From Acidovorax kalamii (lineage in GTDB: Bacteria; Pseudomonadota; Gammaproteobacteria; Burkholderiales; Burkholderiaceae_C): 64,000 nucleotides of DNA. Under the pieces are notes generated by a model, which was not told the DNA's origin, searched no databases, and saw only the letters and a list, made by a program, of their open reading frames with translations. Location: the NCBI RefSeq assembly GCF_002245625.1, contig NZ_NOIG01000009.1, forward strand, positions 62,001 through 126,000, read 5' to 3'. Each line of letters opens with the position of its first letter. Within the stretch, counting starts at the first letter, position 1. Positions 52,493 through 61,812 of this stretch are shown here, piece after piece. The translations under genes were made by a program, and so were the position numbers.

Positions 52493-52643
52493 CCACAAAC
52501 ACACGACAAAACCACAAGGCAAGGCCCGCAGGCTGTTGGCAATTGTCAACAAATGTTTCAACATACCAAGGCGCCCAGCAGCCCGCCCACCGGCTGCGGA
52601 GACAATCCACCACCGCTCAGCGCCCGCCCCTCCCCCTGCCACC

Positions 52644-54062
52644 ATGCTCCGCACCCTTGCTCCCTCCCGGCCCATAGCGCCCGCGCTGGCCTGGCTGGCC
52701 CTGGGGCTGCTGATTTTTGGCGCCTGCCTGGTGGGCATCTTTGCGCGGCCCATCGGGTTCCTGTCAGCGTTCTGGCCCGCCAATGCGCTGCTGCTGGGCC
52801 TGCTGGTGCGCTACCCCCACCTGGCCCGGCCACCCGCCTGGGCGGCGGCGGCGGTGGGCTACGTGGCCGCCGACCTGGTGACCGGCAGCGCCTGGGGCAT
52901 GGCCCTGTGGCTCAATGCTGCCAACCTGCTGGGCGCCACGGCGGGCTGGCTGGTGCTGCGGGGGCTGGACGAACGCATCCGGCGCCTGCAGCGCACGGTG
53001 TCGGCGCTGTACCTGCTGCTGGCAGCGCTGGTGGCCAGCACCGTGGGGGCACTGGCGGGCTGCGGCGCCGCGCCGGTGTATTTCAACGCGCCCTGGACGG
53101 ACCTGCTCTCCCTGTGGTTCAGCACCGAGCTGATGAACTACATGCTCATCGTGCCCGTGGTGCTGGCCGCACCGCGCGCCGACGACCCTCCCCAAGCCAC
53201 GCAGGGCGGCCTGCAGGGCATGTCGCTGCTCTGGCGCGCGGCGCCCATCAGCTCGCTGCTGCTGGCCGAAGGCATCCGCACCGTGATCGGCGGGCCGGGC
53301 ATGCTGGCCTTTGTGGTGCCGGGGCTGCTCTGGTGCGCGCTCAGCTACAGCGCCTTCACCGCCAGCCTCTTGTCGCTGGTGGTGTGCCTGTGGACCATGG
53401 CGGGCGTGGCCACGGGTGTGCTCAACTTCACGCCCGCCCATGCGGGCGATGTGTTCTCGCTGCGCGTGGGCGTCACCCTGCTGGCGCTGGGGCCGCTGGC
53501 CGTGGCCTGCGCCAGCGCTGCGCGCGCCGAGGCCCTGCGCCGCCTGGACCACGCGGTGCGCCACGACGACCTGACCGGCGTGCTCGCGCGCCGTGCGCTG
53601 CTCAAGCAGGGCGCGCGCCTGCTGGCCAGCCACCAGCACGAGTCCGCCGGGGCGGCGGTGCTGATGCTGGACGTGGACCATTTCAAGCAGGTGAACGACC
53701 AGCACGGGCATGGCGCGGGCGACCAGTTGCTCATCGGCATTGCCCAGGCCATGGCGCGCGAGCTGCGCCCGCAAGACCTGCTGGGCCGCCTGGGCGGCGA
53801 GGAGTTTGCGGCAGTGCTGCCCGAGGTGTCGCCCGCCGAAGCCCACGCCATGGCCGAGCGCCTGCGCAGCGCGGTGGAGCAGCAGCCTTTTGCCACCGCC
53901 CCCGGCGGCCAGGGCCCCACCCAGCGCGCCACGGTGAGCATTGGCCTGGTGCACAGCGCCACCATGGGCGGCAACGCCGACATGGACACGCTGCTGCTGG
54001 CCGCCGACGCCGCGCTCTACCGCGCCAAGGCCGAGGGGCGCAACCGGGTGGCGCTGGCCTGA
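52644..54062 (+). CDS. MASE1-like membrane diguanylate cyclase
   Basis: A 472-residue GGDEF protein. Eight or nine hydrophobic segments (residues about 10-300) resemble a MASE1-type sensor (FLSAFWPANALLLGLLVR and the following helices). The cyclase domain has DDLTGVLARRALLKQG, LDVDHFKQVNDQHGH and RLGGEEFAAVL, with RPQD as an intact I-site. It is the second GGDEF gene in a row; R1 copy L separates them. Confidence 0.88.
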   Translation: MLRTLAPSRPIAPALAWLALGLLIFGACLVGIFARPIGFLSAFWPANALLLGLLVRYPHLARPPAWAAAAVGYVAADLVTGSAWGMALWLNAANLLGATAGWLVLRGLDERIRRLQRTVSALYLLLAALVASTVGALAGCGAAPVYFNAPWTDLLSLWFSTELMNYMLIVPVVLAAPRADDPPQATQGGLQGMSLLWRAAPISSLLLAEGIRTVIGGPGMLAFVVPGLLWCALSYSAFTASLLSLVVCLWTMAGVATGVLNFTPAHAGDVFSLRVGVTLLALGPLAVACASAARAEALRRLDHAVRHDDLTGVLARRALLKQGARLLASHQHESAGAAVLMLDVDHFKQVNDQHGHGAGDQLLIGIAQAMARELRPQDLLGRLGGEEFAAVLPEVSPAEAHAMAERLRSAVEQQPFATAPGGQGPTQRATVSIGLVHSATMGGNADMDTLLLAADAALYRAKAEGRNRVALA

Positions 54063-54099
54063 ACGCCTGCATCGCCACCCACAACCACCGTCCGCCGCC

Positions 54100-55530
54100 C
54101 TAAAGGTACTGCGCCCAGAGCATGTTGCGCATACGCCCCTGTGGGTCCCACACCGCCTTGGTGGCGCGAAACCGGTCGGCCTGCGGGTAGGCCGCTGCAA
54201 ACTGCGCCGGTGTGGCATGGCGCTGGTACGGCAGGTAGTAGGTGCCGCCGTGCTGCAGGGCCAGGTCGATCAGCGCACGCGTCCACAGGCCCACGCCCTC
54301 CTGCGCCTCGGCGCTGGTGCCCTGCTTGAAATACAGCACCCACGAAAACACCTCCTCACGCGCCCAGGCCATCACGGCATCCGGGTCGGGCGGCGCGTGG
54401 CGCACCGAGATGTTGAGCACCTGCGCCCCATGCTGCTGCAGGATGCGGGCCAGGCCCCGCGTGAAGGCCGCGAAGCGGGCCACCGGCACAAAATACTCCT
54501 GCAGCACATAGGTGGACTGCGCGCGGCTGGCGGGCTCCAGCGAGGCGGCGTCCAGGCTGGCCTCGCGGTTGCGCCACACCACCGGCTGGCCGCGCAGCAG
54601 CGCCGGGCGCACCACCTTGTGCTGCAGCTGGTCACCACCCGGCAGCTCGGTCAGGGCCCAGATCACGGTTCTGTCCAGGTCATAGCGCTGGCCACGCGGC
54701 ACCAAGCGTTCGGGCACCGTCACGGGCTTGTCGGTGGTCGCCCAGGTCACGGCGGTGGCGCGGTCGAAGTGCGGGGGCAGCAGGTCGGCGTTGTGCATCA
54801 CGGCGCGGGCGTTGGCGCGCACCTTGGCGGCGAAGAAGCCGGGGTAGTCGTCCAGCGCCACCTGGGCCACGCTGCGCTCCATCGCGGTGTTGGGGTCCAG
54901 GTCCAGCTCCACCTCGGTGATCACACCCAGCCCGCCATAGCCGCCCAGGGCCGCGCGGAACAGGTCGGGGTGCTGCTGGCGGCTGGCTTCGCGCACCTCG
55001 CCGCTGGCCAGCACGATCTGCAGCGCCCGCACCGATGCGCCGATGGGGCCATGCCCCACGTAGCGCCCATGCACATTGACCGACACCGACCCGCCCACGG
55101 TGAAGTTCGAATAACTTTGCATGGTCCGCACCGCGAGGTCGTGCGGGTCCAGGTGGTCCTGCAGATCGCGCCAGCGCATGCCCGCCTGCACGCGCACCGT
55201 GCGGGCAGGGGCGTCCAGCCACACCAGGGCGTTCATGCGGCGCATGTCGATGTGCAGGCCACCCTCCACTCCAATCTGCCCGCCCATGCTGTAGCGCCCG
55301 CCCCCCACGGCCACGGCACCGGGCCAGTGCTGCACGGCCTGCACCACCTCCTGCACCTGGGTGGGCACCACCACCCGCGCCACCCGCACGGGGTACAGGC
55401 GGGTCACGTTCTCGATGAGTGTGCCGGGGGCGCCGTGGGCGGACCAGGGCACAGCACCCAGCAGGCCTGCAGCGGCCAATGCGCCCAGCAGTTCACGGCG
55501 GCGCAGCCCCTGGGGCACGGTGCCCACCAC
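54100..55530 (-). CDS. FAD-linked oxidase, D-arabinono-lactone oxidase type
   Basis: About 476 residues from GTG 55530. A twin-arginine-like N-terminus (RRRELLGALAAAGLLG) suggests export. The FAD-binding PCMH part contains VGGGRYSMGGQIGV, GGSVSVNVHGRYVGHGP and GALGGYGGLGVITE-like blocks; the C-terminal ALO domain follows (SWVLYFKQGTS). Family members oxidise aldono-lactones or alditols. Longer versions to 55635 would overlap the upstream gene by about 100 bases. The histidine in NVHGRYVGHG may carry covalent FAD. Confidence 0.75.
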   Translation of the reverse strand: MVGTVPQGLRRRELLGALAAAGLLGAVPWSAHGAPGTLIENVTRLYPVRVARVVVPTQVQEVVQAVQHWPGAVAVGGGRYSMGGQIGVEGGLHIDMRRMNALVWLDAPARTVRVQAGMRWRDLQDHLDPHDLAVRTMQSYSNFTVGGSVSVNVHGRYVGHGPIGASVRALQIVLASGEVREASRQQHPDLFRAALGGYGGLGVITEVELDLDPNTAMERSVAQVALDDYPGFFAAKVRANARAVMHNADLLPPHFDRATAVTWATTDKPVTVPERLVPRGQRYDLDRTVIWALTELPGGDQLQHKVVRPALLRGQPVVWRNREASLDAASLEPASRAQSTYVLQEYFVPVARFAAFTRGLARILQQHGAQVLNISVRHAPPDPDAVMAWAREEVFSWVLYFKQGTSAEAQEGVGLWTRALIDLALQHGGTYYLPYQRHATPAQFAAAYPQADRFRATKAVWDPQGRMRNMLWAQYL

Positions 55531-55534
55531 CGCC

Positions 55535-56590
55535 TCAGTCTTCGCGCGCCAGCTTGACGCCGGCACCTGTGCCACAAGCGTGGCAAAACCGTGCGAACGC
55601 GCTCTTGCGGGTGCTGCAATGGCCGCAGTGGTCAAACAGGCCGATGCCGCAGTGCGGGCAGAAGTCGATCTTCTCGTTCTTCAAATCCACGGGCCGCTCG
55701 CAGCCCGGGCAGACGTTCTTCGCCAGGCGGGCCAGGGCCACGTCATAGCTCAGCTCCTTGCGGCGCTCCTGGTCGGGCAAGGCCTCGGCCAGCTTCTGGC
55801 GCTCCAGGTAGCGGTTGAGCGCCTGGATGGCATAGCGCCCCACCACGGCCGTCACCGCAATGCCCACCACGTAGCGCACGTAGCCGCCATAGCTGGGCAG
55901 GTAGGGCACCAGTTCGACGAAGAAGGCAAACAGCGCAAAGAAGATGAAGCCCCACACAAATGGCCAGTAGGTGCTTTTGCGCTGCTTGGCAAACAGCCAG
56001 CCCGCAATCGCCAGCAGCGGCAGCGTGAGCGCCAGCCGGTAGAGGAACACGCGCAGCTCGACCTTGCGGCGCTCGGCGTTGAGCTTGACGTAGCCATCGG
56101 ACTCCATGCGGCTCAGCTGCTCCTGCCGGGCGGCGGCGGCCTGGCGGGCATCGAGCGCTGCCTGCTGCTGGGCCTCGACCGCCTGCTGGGTCTTGCGTTC
56201 GGCGAGCTTGAGCACGTCCAGCGCCTGGGTGCGCGCCAGCACCTCAGGATCCTGGTCAGCGCGCTGCGTGGCACTGCGCGTGGACAGCCAGTTGTTGAAG
56301 CTGTCCCTCTCGGCCTGCACCTCGCTGCGCACCTTGCTGCGCTGCAGCTGGGCCTGCTCCAGCGCGGTCTGCGCGTCCTGCTCGGCCTGGCGCGCGGCCT
56401 TGACCTCGGCGCGCAGCTTGTCGGCAGCGGTTTTGTCGAGGAAGTCATCCACCCGCAGCGGGGTTTCGACCTTGGGCAGATCGCCCACGATGGTGCCGCC
56501 CAGGCCGATGAGAAAGCTGGCAAACACCAGCGCCACCAGCCACAGGCCCCGGCGGAACCATTTTTCGGACAAACGCAGTGATTTGCTCAT
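55535..56590 (-). CDS. Membrane protein with coiled coil and zinc ribbon
   Basis: A 351-residue protein with no known family. An N-terminal membrane helix (LWLVALVFASFLIGLG), a coiled coil of about 110 residues (LRAEVKAARQAEQDAQTALE onwards), two more membrane helices near 205-255, then a cytoplasmic zinc ribbon with CPGCERP, CPHCG, CGHCS and CHACG. It begins after GAGGAG. The order and distances suggest a scaffold or envelope-linked protein. It overlaps or abuts the FAD-oxidase gene. Confidence 0.7.
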   Translation of the reverse strand: MSKSLRLSEKWFRRGLWLVALVFASFLIGLGGTIVGDLPKVETPLRVDDFLDKTAADKLRAEVKAARQAEQDAQTALEQAQLQRSKVRSEVQAERDSFNNWLSTRSATQRADQDPEVLARTQALDVLKLAERKTQQAVEAQQQAALDARQAAAARQEQLSRMESDGYVKLNAERRKVELRVFLYRLALTLPLLAIAGWLFAKQRKSTYWPFVWGFIFFALFAFFVELVPYLPSYGGYVRYVVGIAVTAVVGRYAIQALNRYLERQKLAEALPDQERRKELSYDVALARLAKNVCPGCERPVDLKNEKIDFCPHCGIGLFDHCGHCSTRKSAFARFCHACGTGAGVKLARED

Positions 56591-56607
56591 GGCAACTGCT
56601 CTCCTCA

Positions 56608-56668
56608 AATACTACTGATTTGATAGCCAAAACCGCTTACCAGGCAGGCGCAGACGCCGGTTTTTACT
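56608..56668 (+). repeat. R1 repeat copy M
   Basis: AATACTACTGATTTGATAGCC, AAAACCGCTTACCAG, GCAGGCGCAGACGCC and GGTTTTTACTC match R1. GGCG-CAGA-CGCC plus TTTTT resembles a terminator in the + direction. It lies between the two leftward genes around it and ends at a stop codon (56668-56670). Confidence 0.75.
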
Positions 56669-57522
56669 CAGTTTTTCTGCACCAGCACCACCGCAGGCGC
56701 TGCCAGCTGGGTGCGCTGCAGCCAGGCCAGCACCGAGTCCACAGTGACGGTCTCGATGCGGTCCGAGAAGCGCTTCTCGCCCGGATGGTCGTCAAATGCA
56801 ATGTTGGCCGACCCGACCCGCCCGCCCATGCGCGTGAGCGGCCCGAGCTTGAGCGCCGTGGGCTCATAGCCCTTGAACTGCAGCCAGGCCTGTGCCTGGT
56901 CGCGCGCACGCACGGTGGTGGGCTCCATGGCCATCGCCAGTGTCTCCAGCGCCCACTGGTTGGACTGCTGGTACTTGCGGCCCCAGGCATAGCTGACCAT
57001 GCTGTAGGGCTGGTGCTGCAGCGCCTTGGTGCGGCCCTTGTCCTGCAGCACGGCCAGCAGGCGCTGCTGCACCTCGGGCGTGGGCACGGCGTACACGGCC
57101 TCGTAGCGCCACAGGTCGTCCAGGAAGAACTCGCCCAGGCCCTGGCGGTACAGATAGCCCACCGCCGTGCCACATTCGTTGAGCTTGTGCGCCACGCGCC
57201 AAGGGCCTTCGGCCGTCTTGTAGGCCCAGCCCATGTGCGAGTAGCGCAGGCCATATTTGGAGAGGTCCTGCCCCGCACGGGCCAGCGCCACCACCTGCGC
57301 GCCCGACCTGGCATGCTCGGCATCGAGCGCGGCCGAGGTCTGCTCGGCCAGCTTCATGCCACGCTCGATCACCTGCGGGGGCACGGGCTTGCGGGATTCG
57401 CACGAGCGGCCCGCATGGGCCGGGGTGGCGGCCAGCAGCGCGACCCCAGCGAGGAACACCATGCCCACCACGGCAGGGATGCGCTGCGCTGGACTGCGGC
57501 CAAAGGTCAAGGTTTTCACCAT
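56668..57522 (-). CDS. DUF2145 secreted protein
   Basis: A 284-residue DUF2145 protein. The signal peptide ends ATPAHAGRSC, and the mature part has Cys residues and repeats of the RYSHMGWAYKTAEG and YSMVSYAWGRKYQQS style typical of this family. Its role is unknown. It sits in a leftward block with an Ala/Val-rich secreted protein, a YiaAB membrane protein and the zinc-ribbon gene. The ATG at 57522 is preferred over longer reads into the upstream gene. Confidence 0.75.
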   Translation of the reverse strand: MVKTLTFGRSPAQRIPAVVGMVFLAGVALLAATPAHAGRSCESRKPVPPQVIERGMKLAEQTSAALDAEHARSGAQVVALARAGQDLSKYGLRYSHMGWAYKTAEGPWRVAHKLNECGTAVGYLYRQGLGEFFLDDLWRYEAVYAVPTPEVQQRLLAVLQDKGRTKALQHQPYSMVSYAWGRKYQQSNQWALETLAMAMEPTTVRARDQAQAWLQFKGYEPTALKLGPLTRMGGRVGSANIAFDDHPGEKRFSDRIETVTVDSVLAWLQRTQLAAPAVVLVQKN

Positions 57523-57533
57523 CGTGCCACTCC

Positions 57534-58019
57534 TCAAAGACGTTCGTTGTGCAGCAACGCACGGCCGATGGCGTTGGGCACAAAGGCAATCGCCTCGCCC
57601 GCTGCCGACAGGATCACACCCGTGCCGATCACGCTGCAGGTGACCACCGTGCCCACAGCGTAGGCCGAGCCCGCCACGCCACGGCCGACCACTTCCACGC
57701 TCACCTGGGCGCCGTCCGAGGCGCGCTCCAGCAGGTACACCGTGCCCACGGCCGAGGCCTCCAGCGCCCGCACCGTCAGCACCGCGCCGCCCACCGACAG
57801 CGCCGCCGGCACTGTCACCACCGCACCGGCGGCGGCCGAAGCCACCGACGCCGTGCCCACCACCGAGGCCACCGGCAGCATCGACAGCGCGGCAGAAGCC
57901 TCGCTCTGGGCCCGGGCCGGAGCGGCCACCACCAGCGTCGCACACACCACACCGGCCACCAGCAGGGCGCGGGACAGTCGGGCGGCGCCCCACGAAGAAA
58001 ACACCGTGTTCATCATCAT
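57534..58019 (-). CDS. Ala/Val/Gly-rich secreted protein
   Basis: A 161-residue protein with a signal peptide (cut near ARAQSEA) and a mature part almost entirely of Ala, Val, Gly and Ser, with a mild heptad pattern (VGTASVASAAAGAVVTVP). It could be a fibrous or membrane-lying structural protein, or a lipoprotein-like anchor. No family is known. It starts just after a run of ATG codons (MMMNTVF) and lies upstream of the DUF2145 gene. Confidence 0.55.
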   Translation of the reverse strand: MMMNTVFSSWGAARLSRALLVAGVVCATLVVAAPARAQSEASAALSMLPVASVVGTASVASAAAGAVVTVPAALSVGGAVLTVRALEASAVGTVYLLERASDGAQVSVEVVGRGVAGSAYAVGTVVTCSVIGTGVILSAAGEAIAFVPNAIGRALLHNERL

Positions 58020-58138
58020 TCACTCCTCAAAATGCGGCCCCACCACGCACCCAGGATGCGGGAGAAACCGGGTCGAAAACCAGAAAGAAAATTTGCCGGT
58101 ACAGGCAGCGATGCGCCGCCTGCGTACATCCGATGCGA

Positions 58139-58627
58139 TCAGTTCGCGCTGTTGCCGTTGGCGGCTGCCTGGGCCGCTTCTCGGCGGCCCTGCAGACGGG
58201 CTTCCATCAGGTCCGCCTCGTGGCGGTCGCGCAGCATCTTGGCCAGCGTGAAGGCAGTGGTGATCAGGTAGAGCCAGCTCACGCCCAGAAACGCCTTGTA
58301 GGTCACGTTGATGTCCATGCTCAGCAGGCCCCAGCCCGTGAGGCCCATGGCCACCGCAAAGCCACCCCACACCACCAGCTTCCACAGGGGGGTGTCGCCA
58401 CCGCCCCGGCGCGAAGCGCCTGCGTTGTCCCGCACAAACTTGGCCAGCACAAACGCGGCCGAGAGGCAGAACACATACCCCATCACCATGAACGCCTGCT
58501 CCAGCTGTTCGCCGGGCAGCCATGCCAGGCCCACGGCGCACAGAAAAACCGCGATGCCAAACGAGACCCACACCTGCAGCTGCCAGGCCTTGGTGTCACG
58601 CTGAACAACGATGGGAGAAGAAGACAT
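58139..58627 (-). CDS. YiaAB-domain membrane protein
   Basis: A 162-residue protein with two copies of the two-helix YiaAB domain (residues about 10-65 and 80-135). VWVSFGIAVFLCAVGLAWLP and YVFCLSAAFVLAKFVRD mark the first copy, and VVWGGFAVAMGLTGWGLLSM with TTAFTLAKMLRDRHEADLME the second. A short charged tail follows. The family is unassigned but is known from E. coli YiaA/YiaB. It is the first gene of the leftward block that includes DUF2145 and the zinc-ribbon protein. Confidence 0.8.
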   Translation of the reverse strand: MSSSPIVVQRDTKAWQLQVWVSFGIAVFLCAVGLAWLPGEQLEQAFMVMGYVFCLSAAFVLAKFVRDNAGASRRGGGDTPLWKLVVWGGFAVAMGLTGWGLLSMDINVTYKAFLGVSWLYLITTAFTLAKMLRDRHEADLMEARLQGRREAAQAAANGNSAN

Positions 58628-58920
58628 TGCTGTGGTGCCCCGGGGGGGCGTTGGTTGAACACGGGGCGAATGGTGCCCAGACGTAACTTGCGTGTCTGCA
58701 TTGAACCGTAACAGTGGCTACCCGCAGCCTGACCGGTATCGTTTAGCGGTACTTTTTCTCAGTTTGGCCGCAAAAATCCGTTGTTTACGCCCTACGGATG
58801 AGCAACCCCGCACCTGCGCGACACGGGCCGCCGCCCCTGCCCAAGACAATGGCAGCACCCTGCGTGGCAGCCCTGAATGCCATGCGCGCCTGCTTGTTTT
58901 GATGGACGGAGACCCACCCC

Positions 58921-60102
58921 ATGACCAAACCCTTTGACCTCGTCGTGCACGGCGCCACCGGCTTCACCGGCCGCCTGGTGATCGAATACCTGCTGCAACG
59001 CTACCCCGCAGGCAGTGGCCTGCGCTGGGCCATGGGCGGGCGCAATGCCGACAAGCTGGCCGCCGTGCGTGATGAAGTGGGCGCGCCGGCCGACACCCCG
59101 CTGGTCGTGACCGACACCAGCAACCCCGCCAGCCTGCAGGCACTGATGGACACCACGCGCCTGGTGCTGACCACCGTGGGCCCGTACCAGTTGTATGGCA
59201 ACGAACTCGTGGCCGCCTGCGCGAAGGCCGGTGTGGACTATGTGGACCTGTGTGGCGAGCCCGCCTGGATGCGCCAGATGATCGACGCGCACGAAGCCAC
59301 CGCCAAGGCCAGTGGCGCACGCATCGTGTTCTCGTGCGGGTTCGACTCCATTCCGTTCGACCTGGGCGTGTTCCTGCTGCAAAAGGAGTTTGCCCAGCGC
59401 TTCGGCCACCCCGCCCCGCGCGTGCGCGGCCGGGTGCGCAAGATGAAGGGCACCTTCTCTGGGGGCACGGCCGCCAGCCTCAAGGCCACCATGGCCGCAG
59501 CCGCCACCAACCCCGCAGTGCTGGATTTGCTGAAGAACCCGTTCTCTCTCACGCCCGGGTTTGAAGGGCCGCGCCAGCCCACCGGCCACAAGCCCATGGT
59601 GGACGAGGCGCTCGGCGATGGCGTCTGGGTGGCGCCGTTCGTGATGGCCGCCATCAACACGCGCAATGTGCACCGCTCCAACTTCCTGCTGCGGCACGCC
59701 TACGGCACCGACTTTGTCTACGACGAAATGCTCATCACCGGCCCCGGCGAAAAGGGCGAGGCCATCGCCAACGCGGTGGCGGGCGACAAGTCGCTGGGCT
59801 CGGACAAAGGTCCCAAGCCCGGCGAAGGCCCATCGCGCGAAGAGCGTGAGAACGGCTTTTACGACGTACTGTTCCTGGGCACCGACGCCGCAGGCAACAC
59901 CCTGCGCGTGGGCGTGAAGGGCGACCGCGACCCGGGCTATGGCTCCACATCCAAGATGATCACCGAGGCCGCCGTATGCCTGCTGCAGGATGCCACGGCG
60001 ACACCGGGTGGCATCTGGACCACGGCGCCTGCGCTGGGTGACAAGCTGATCGCGCGGCTGCAGGCCAACGCGGGGCTGGGCTTCGCGGTCGAATCGGCAT
60101 AA
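58921..60102 (+). CDS. Saccharopine dehydrogenase-like oxidoreductase
   Basis: A 393-residue NADP-binding protein of the saccharopine dehydrogenase/trans-acting enoyl-reductase group. VHGATGFTGRLVIEYLLQRY near residues 9-28 is the dinucleotide-binding motif, and CGFDSIPFDLGV and the C-terminal SKMITEAAVCLLQD complete the family pattern. Related proteins include mycobacterial trans-acting enoyl reductases, but no polyketide genes are near. The start follows GGAG. Confidence 0.82.
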   Translation: MTKPFDLVVHGATGFTGRLVIEYLLQRYPAGSGLRWAMGGRNADKLAAVRDEVGAPADTPLVVTDTSNPASLQALMDTTRLVLTTVGPYQLYGNELVAACAKAGVDYVDLCGEPAWMRQMIDAHEATAKASGARIVFSCGFDSIPFDLGVFLLQKEFAQRFGHPAPRVRGRVRKMKGTFSGGTAASLKATMAAAATNPAVLDLLKNPFSLTPGFEGPRQPTGHKPMVDEALGDGVWVAPFVMAAINTRNVHRSNFLLRHAYGTDFVYDEMLITGPGEKGEAIANAVAGDKSLGSDKGPKPGEGPSREERENGFYDVLFLGTDAAGNTLRVGVKGDRDPGYGSTSKMITEAAVCLLQDATATPGGIWTTAPALGDKLIARLQANAGLGFAVESA

Positions 60103-60184
60103 CGCCCCAGACGCCGCCGGTTTGTCTTTTTTTGCATCAGGGCGGTCCTGAAACGCACGGCTGCCCGCCCTGCAGTCCCGCAAA

Positions 60185-61108
60185 ATGCAGGGCATGAACA
60201 CCGCCCTGCGCCCCCGCGACCTTACCCTGGCCCTGCTCGTCATCGTGGTCTGGGGCCTCAACTTCGCCGTCATCAAAGTCGGAGTGGCCGATGTGCCGCC
60301 CATGCTGCTGGGTGCTCTGCGCTACCTGCTCGCGGCCTTCCCGGCGCTGCTGTTCGTCAAGCCGCCCAAGGTGCCGCTCCGGCTGTACCTGCTGTACGGC
60401 ATGACCATGGCCGTGGGCCAGTTTGCGCTGCTGTTCACGGCCATCCACATCGGCATGCCTTCGGGCCTTGCCTCGCTGGTGCTGCAAGCGCAGTCGTTTT
60501 TCACGCTGCTGCTGGCCGCTTGGTGGCTGCGCGAGAAATGGCAGGGCAACCAGGTGGCAGGCCTGGCGTTGGCGGGTGTGGGGCTGGTGTTGATCGGCAG
60601 CGCGCATGGCGCCTCGATGCCGCTGGCGGGTTTTGCGCTGACCGTGGCGGCCGCTGCGCTGTGGGGCTGCGGCAATATCGTCACGCGCGCCGTGGGGCGC
60701 TATGGGCCGATGAACCAGTTTGCCTTCATCGTCTGGTCCAGCGTGGTGGCTCCGCTGCCGTTTGTGGCCCTGGCGCTGGTGATGGACGGCCCCGGCGCCG
60801 TGCTGGCAGCGGTGCAGCACCTGTCGCTCACATCGATGGCTGCCGTGGCCTACATCGCCTGGATCTCCACGTTGCTGGGCTTTGGCCTGTGGACCTCTCT
60901 CATGTCGCGCTACCCCGTGAACCGCGTGGCGCCCTTCACGCTGCTGGTGCCGGTGGTGGGGCTGACCACGGGCTGGGTGGTGTTTGGCGAGCAGCTGCTG
61001 CCCGTGCACTTTGCGGGCGCCGGGCTCTTGATGGCAGGGCTGGTGGTCAACGTGTTTGGCGGCCCGGCCTGGGCGGCCGTGATGGGGCGGCTGCGCGGGG
61101 CGCAGTAA
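60185..61108 (+). CDS. EamA-family transporter, cysteine/O-acetylserine type
   Basis: A 307-residue EamA/DMT transporter with ten predicted helices. VIVVWGLNFAVIKVGV and AALWGCGNIVTRAVGRYGPM are the family motifs, and the proteins related to E. coli EamA export O-acetylserine and cysteine. A second ATG at 60194 is possible. It is convergent with acdR. Confidence 0.85.
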   Translation: MQGMNTALRPRDLTLALLVIVVWGLNFAVIKVGVADVPPMLLGALRYLLAAFPALLFVKPPKVPLRLYLLYGMTMAVGQFALLFTAIHIGMPSGLASLVLQAQSFFTLLLAAWWLREKWQGNQVAGLALAGVGLVLIGSAHGASMPLAGFALTVAAAALWGCGNIVTRAVGRYGPMNQFAFIVWSSVVAPLPFVALALVMDGPGAVLAAVQHLSLTSMAAVAYIAWISTLLGFGLWTSLMSRYPVNRVAPFTLLVPVVGLTTGWVVFGEQLLPVHFAGAGLLMAGLVVNVFGGPAWAAVMGRLRGAQ

Positions 61109-61135
61109 GACCGGCTCAAGAAAAGTGGCATTGCG

Positions 61136-61651
61136 CTACACCGCCAGCGGCAGCTCGGTGGTCGAAAGGACATTGCGCAACACCATGAACGAGCGCACCT
61201 GCCGCACCCCCGGCAGGTAGAGCAACTGCTCGGCATGCAGACGGTTGAAGCTGTCGTTGTCGCGCGTGCGCACCAGCATGAAGTAGTCGAACTCACCGGT
61301 GACCACATGGCATTCCATGCAGCCGGACACCTTGGCCGCCGCCTTTTCAAACTCGGCAAATGAATCGGGCGTGGAGCGGTCCAGCACCACGCCAATCATC
61401 ACCAGCATGCCCGCGCCCACGGCCTGGGGGTTGAGCAACGCCACCACCTTGTCGATGAGCCCCAGGCGCCTGAGGCGTTCCACGCGGCGCAGGCAGGCAG
61501 GGGGGCTCAGGTGCACCTTCTCGGCCAGTGCCACATTGGACAGCGACGCGTCGCGCTGCAACTGGCGCAGGATGGCTTTGTCGGTGCGGTCCAGCTCGGC
61601 CGAGACATCGGCCTGCGGCACATTCTTGGGACAAACTTTTGTTGTGCACAT
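61136..61651 (-). CDS. acdR: Lrp/AsnC regulator, AcdR-like
   Basis: A 171-residue Lrp-family regulator. The helix-turn-helix reads LDRTDKAILRQLQRDASLSN then VALAEKVHLSPPACLRRVER, and the RAM/effector domain follows (YFMLVRTRDNDSFNRLHAEQ). It is transcribed divergently from acdS, the arrangement known for AcdR in Pseudomonas, where it activates acdS in response to ACC and leucine. A GTG start inside is possible because the first 15 residues look unstructured. Confidence 0.82.
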   Translation of the reverse strand: MCTTKVCPKNVPQADVSAELDRTDKAILRQLQRDASLSNVALAEKVHLSPPACLRRVERLRRLGLIDKVVALLNPQAVGAGMLVMIGVVLDRSTPDSFAEFEKAAAKVSGCMECHVVTGEFDYFMLVRTRDNDSFNRLHAEQLLYLPGVRQVRSFMVLRNVLSTTELPLAV

Positions 61652-61683
61652 TTTGTGTTTCAAGAAATATTGATCGCCATCAT

Positions 61684-61721
61684 TTTGGTCTATAAACAAA
61701 TATCTCCGAAATTTGACCAAA
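61684..61721. promoter_or_regulatory. Inverted repeat in the acdR-acdS promoter
   Basis: TTTGGTC (61684-61690) and GACCAAA (61715-61721) are perfect arms separated by 24 bp, in an AT-rich stretch between the divergent genes. The spacing suits a dimer or octamer of an Lrp-type protein. Confidence 0.5.
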
Positions 61722-61812
61722 CTTTGCAACCACGAGATGCGCGTGTTTTTCTACGATGAAGGCACTGCAAGCCCTGTGCTTGCACCCCTTCTTCATCGAC
61801 CGGAACACCGCC

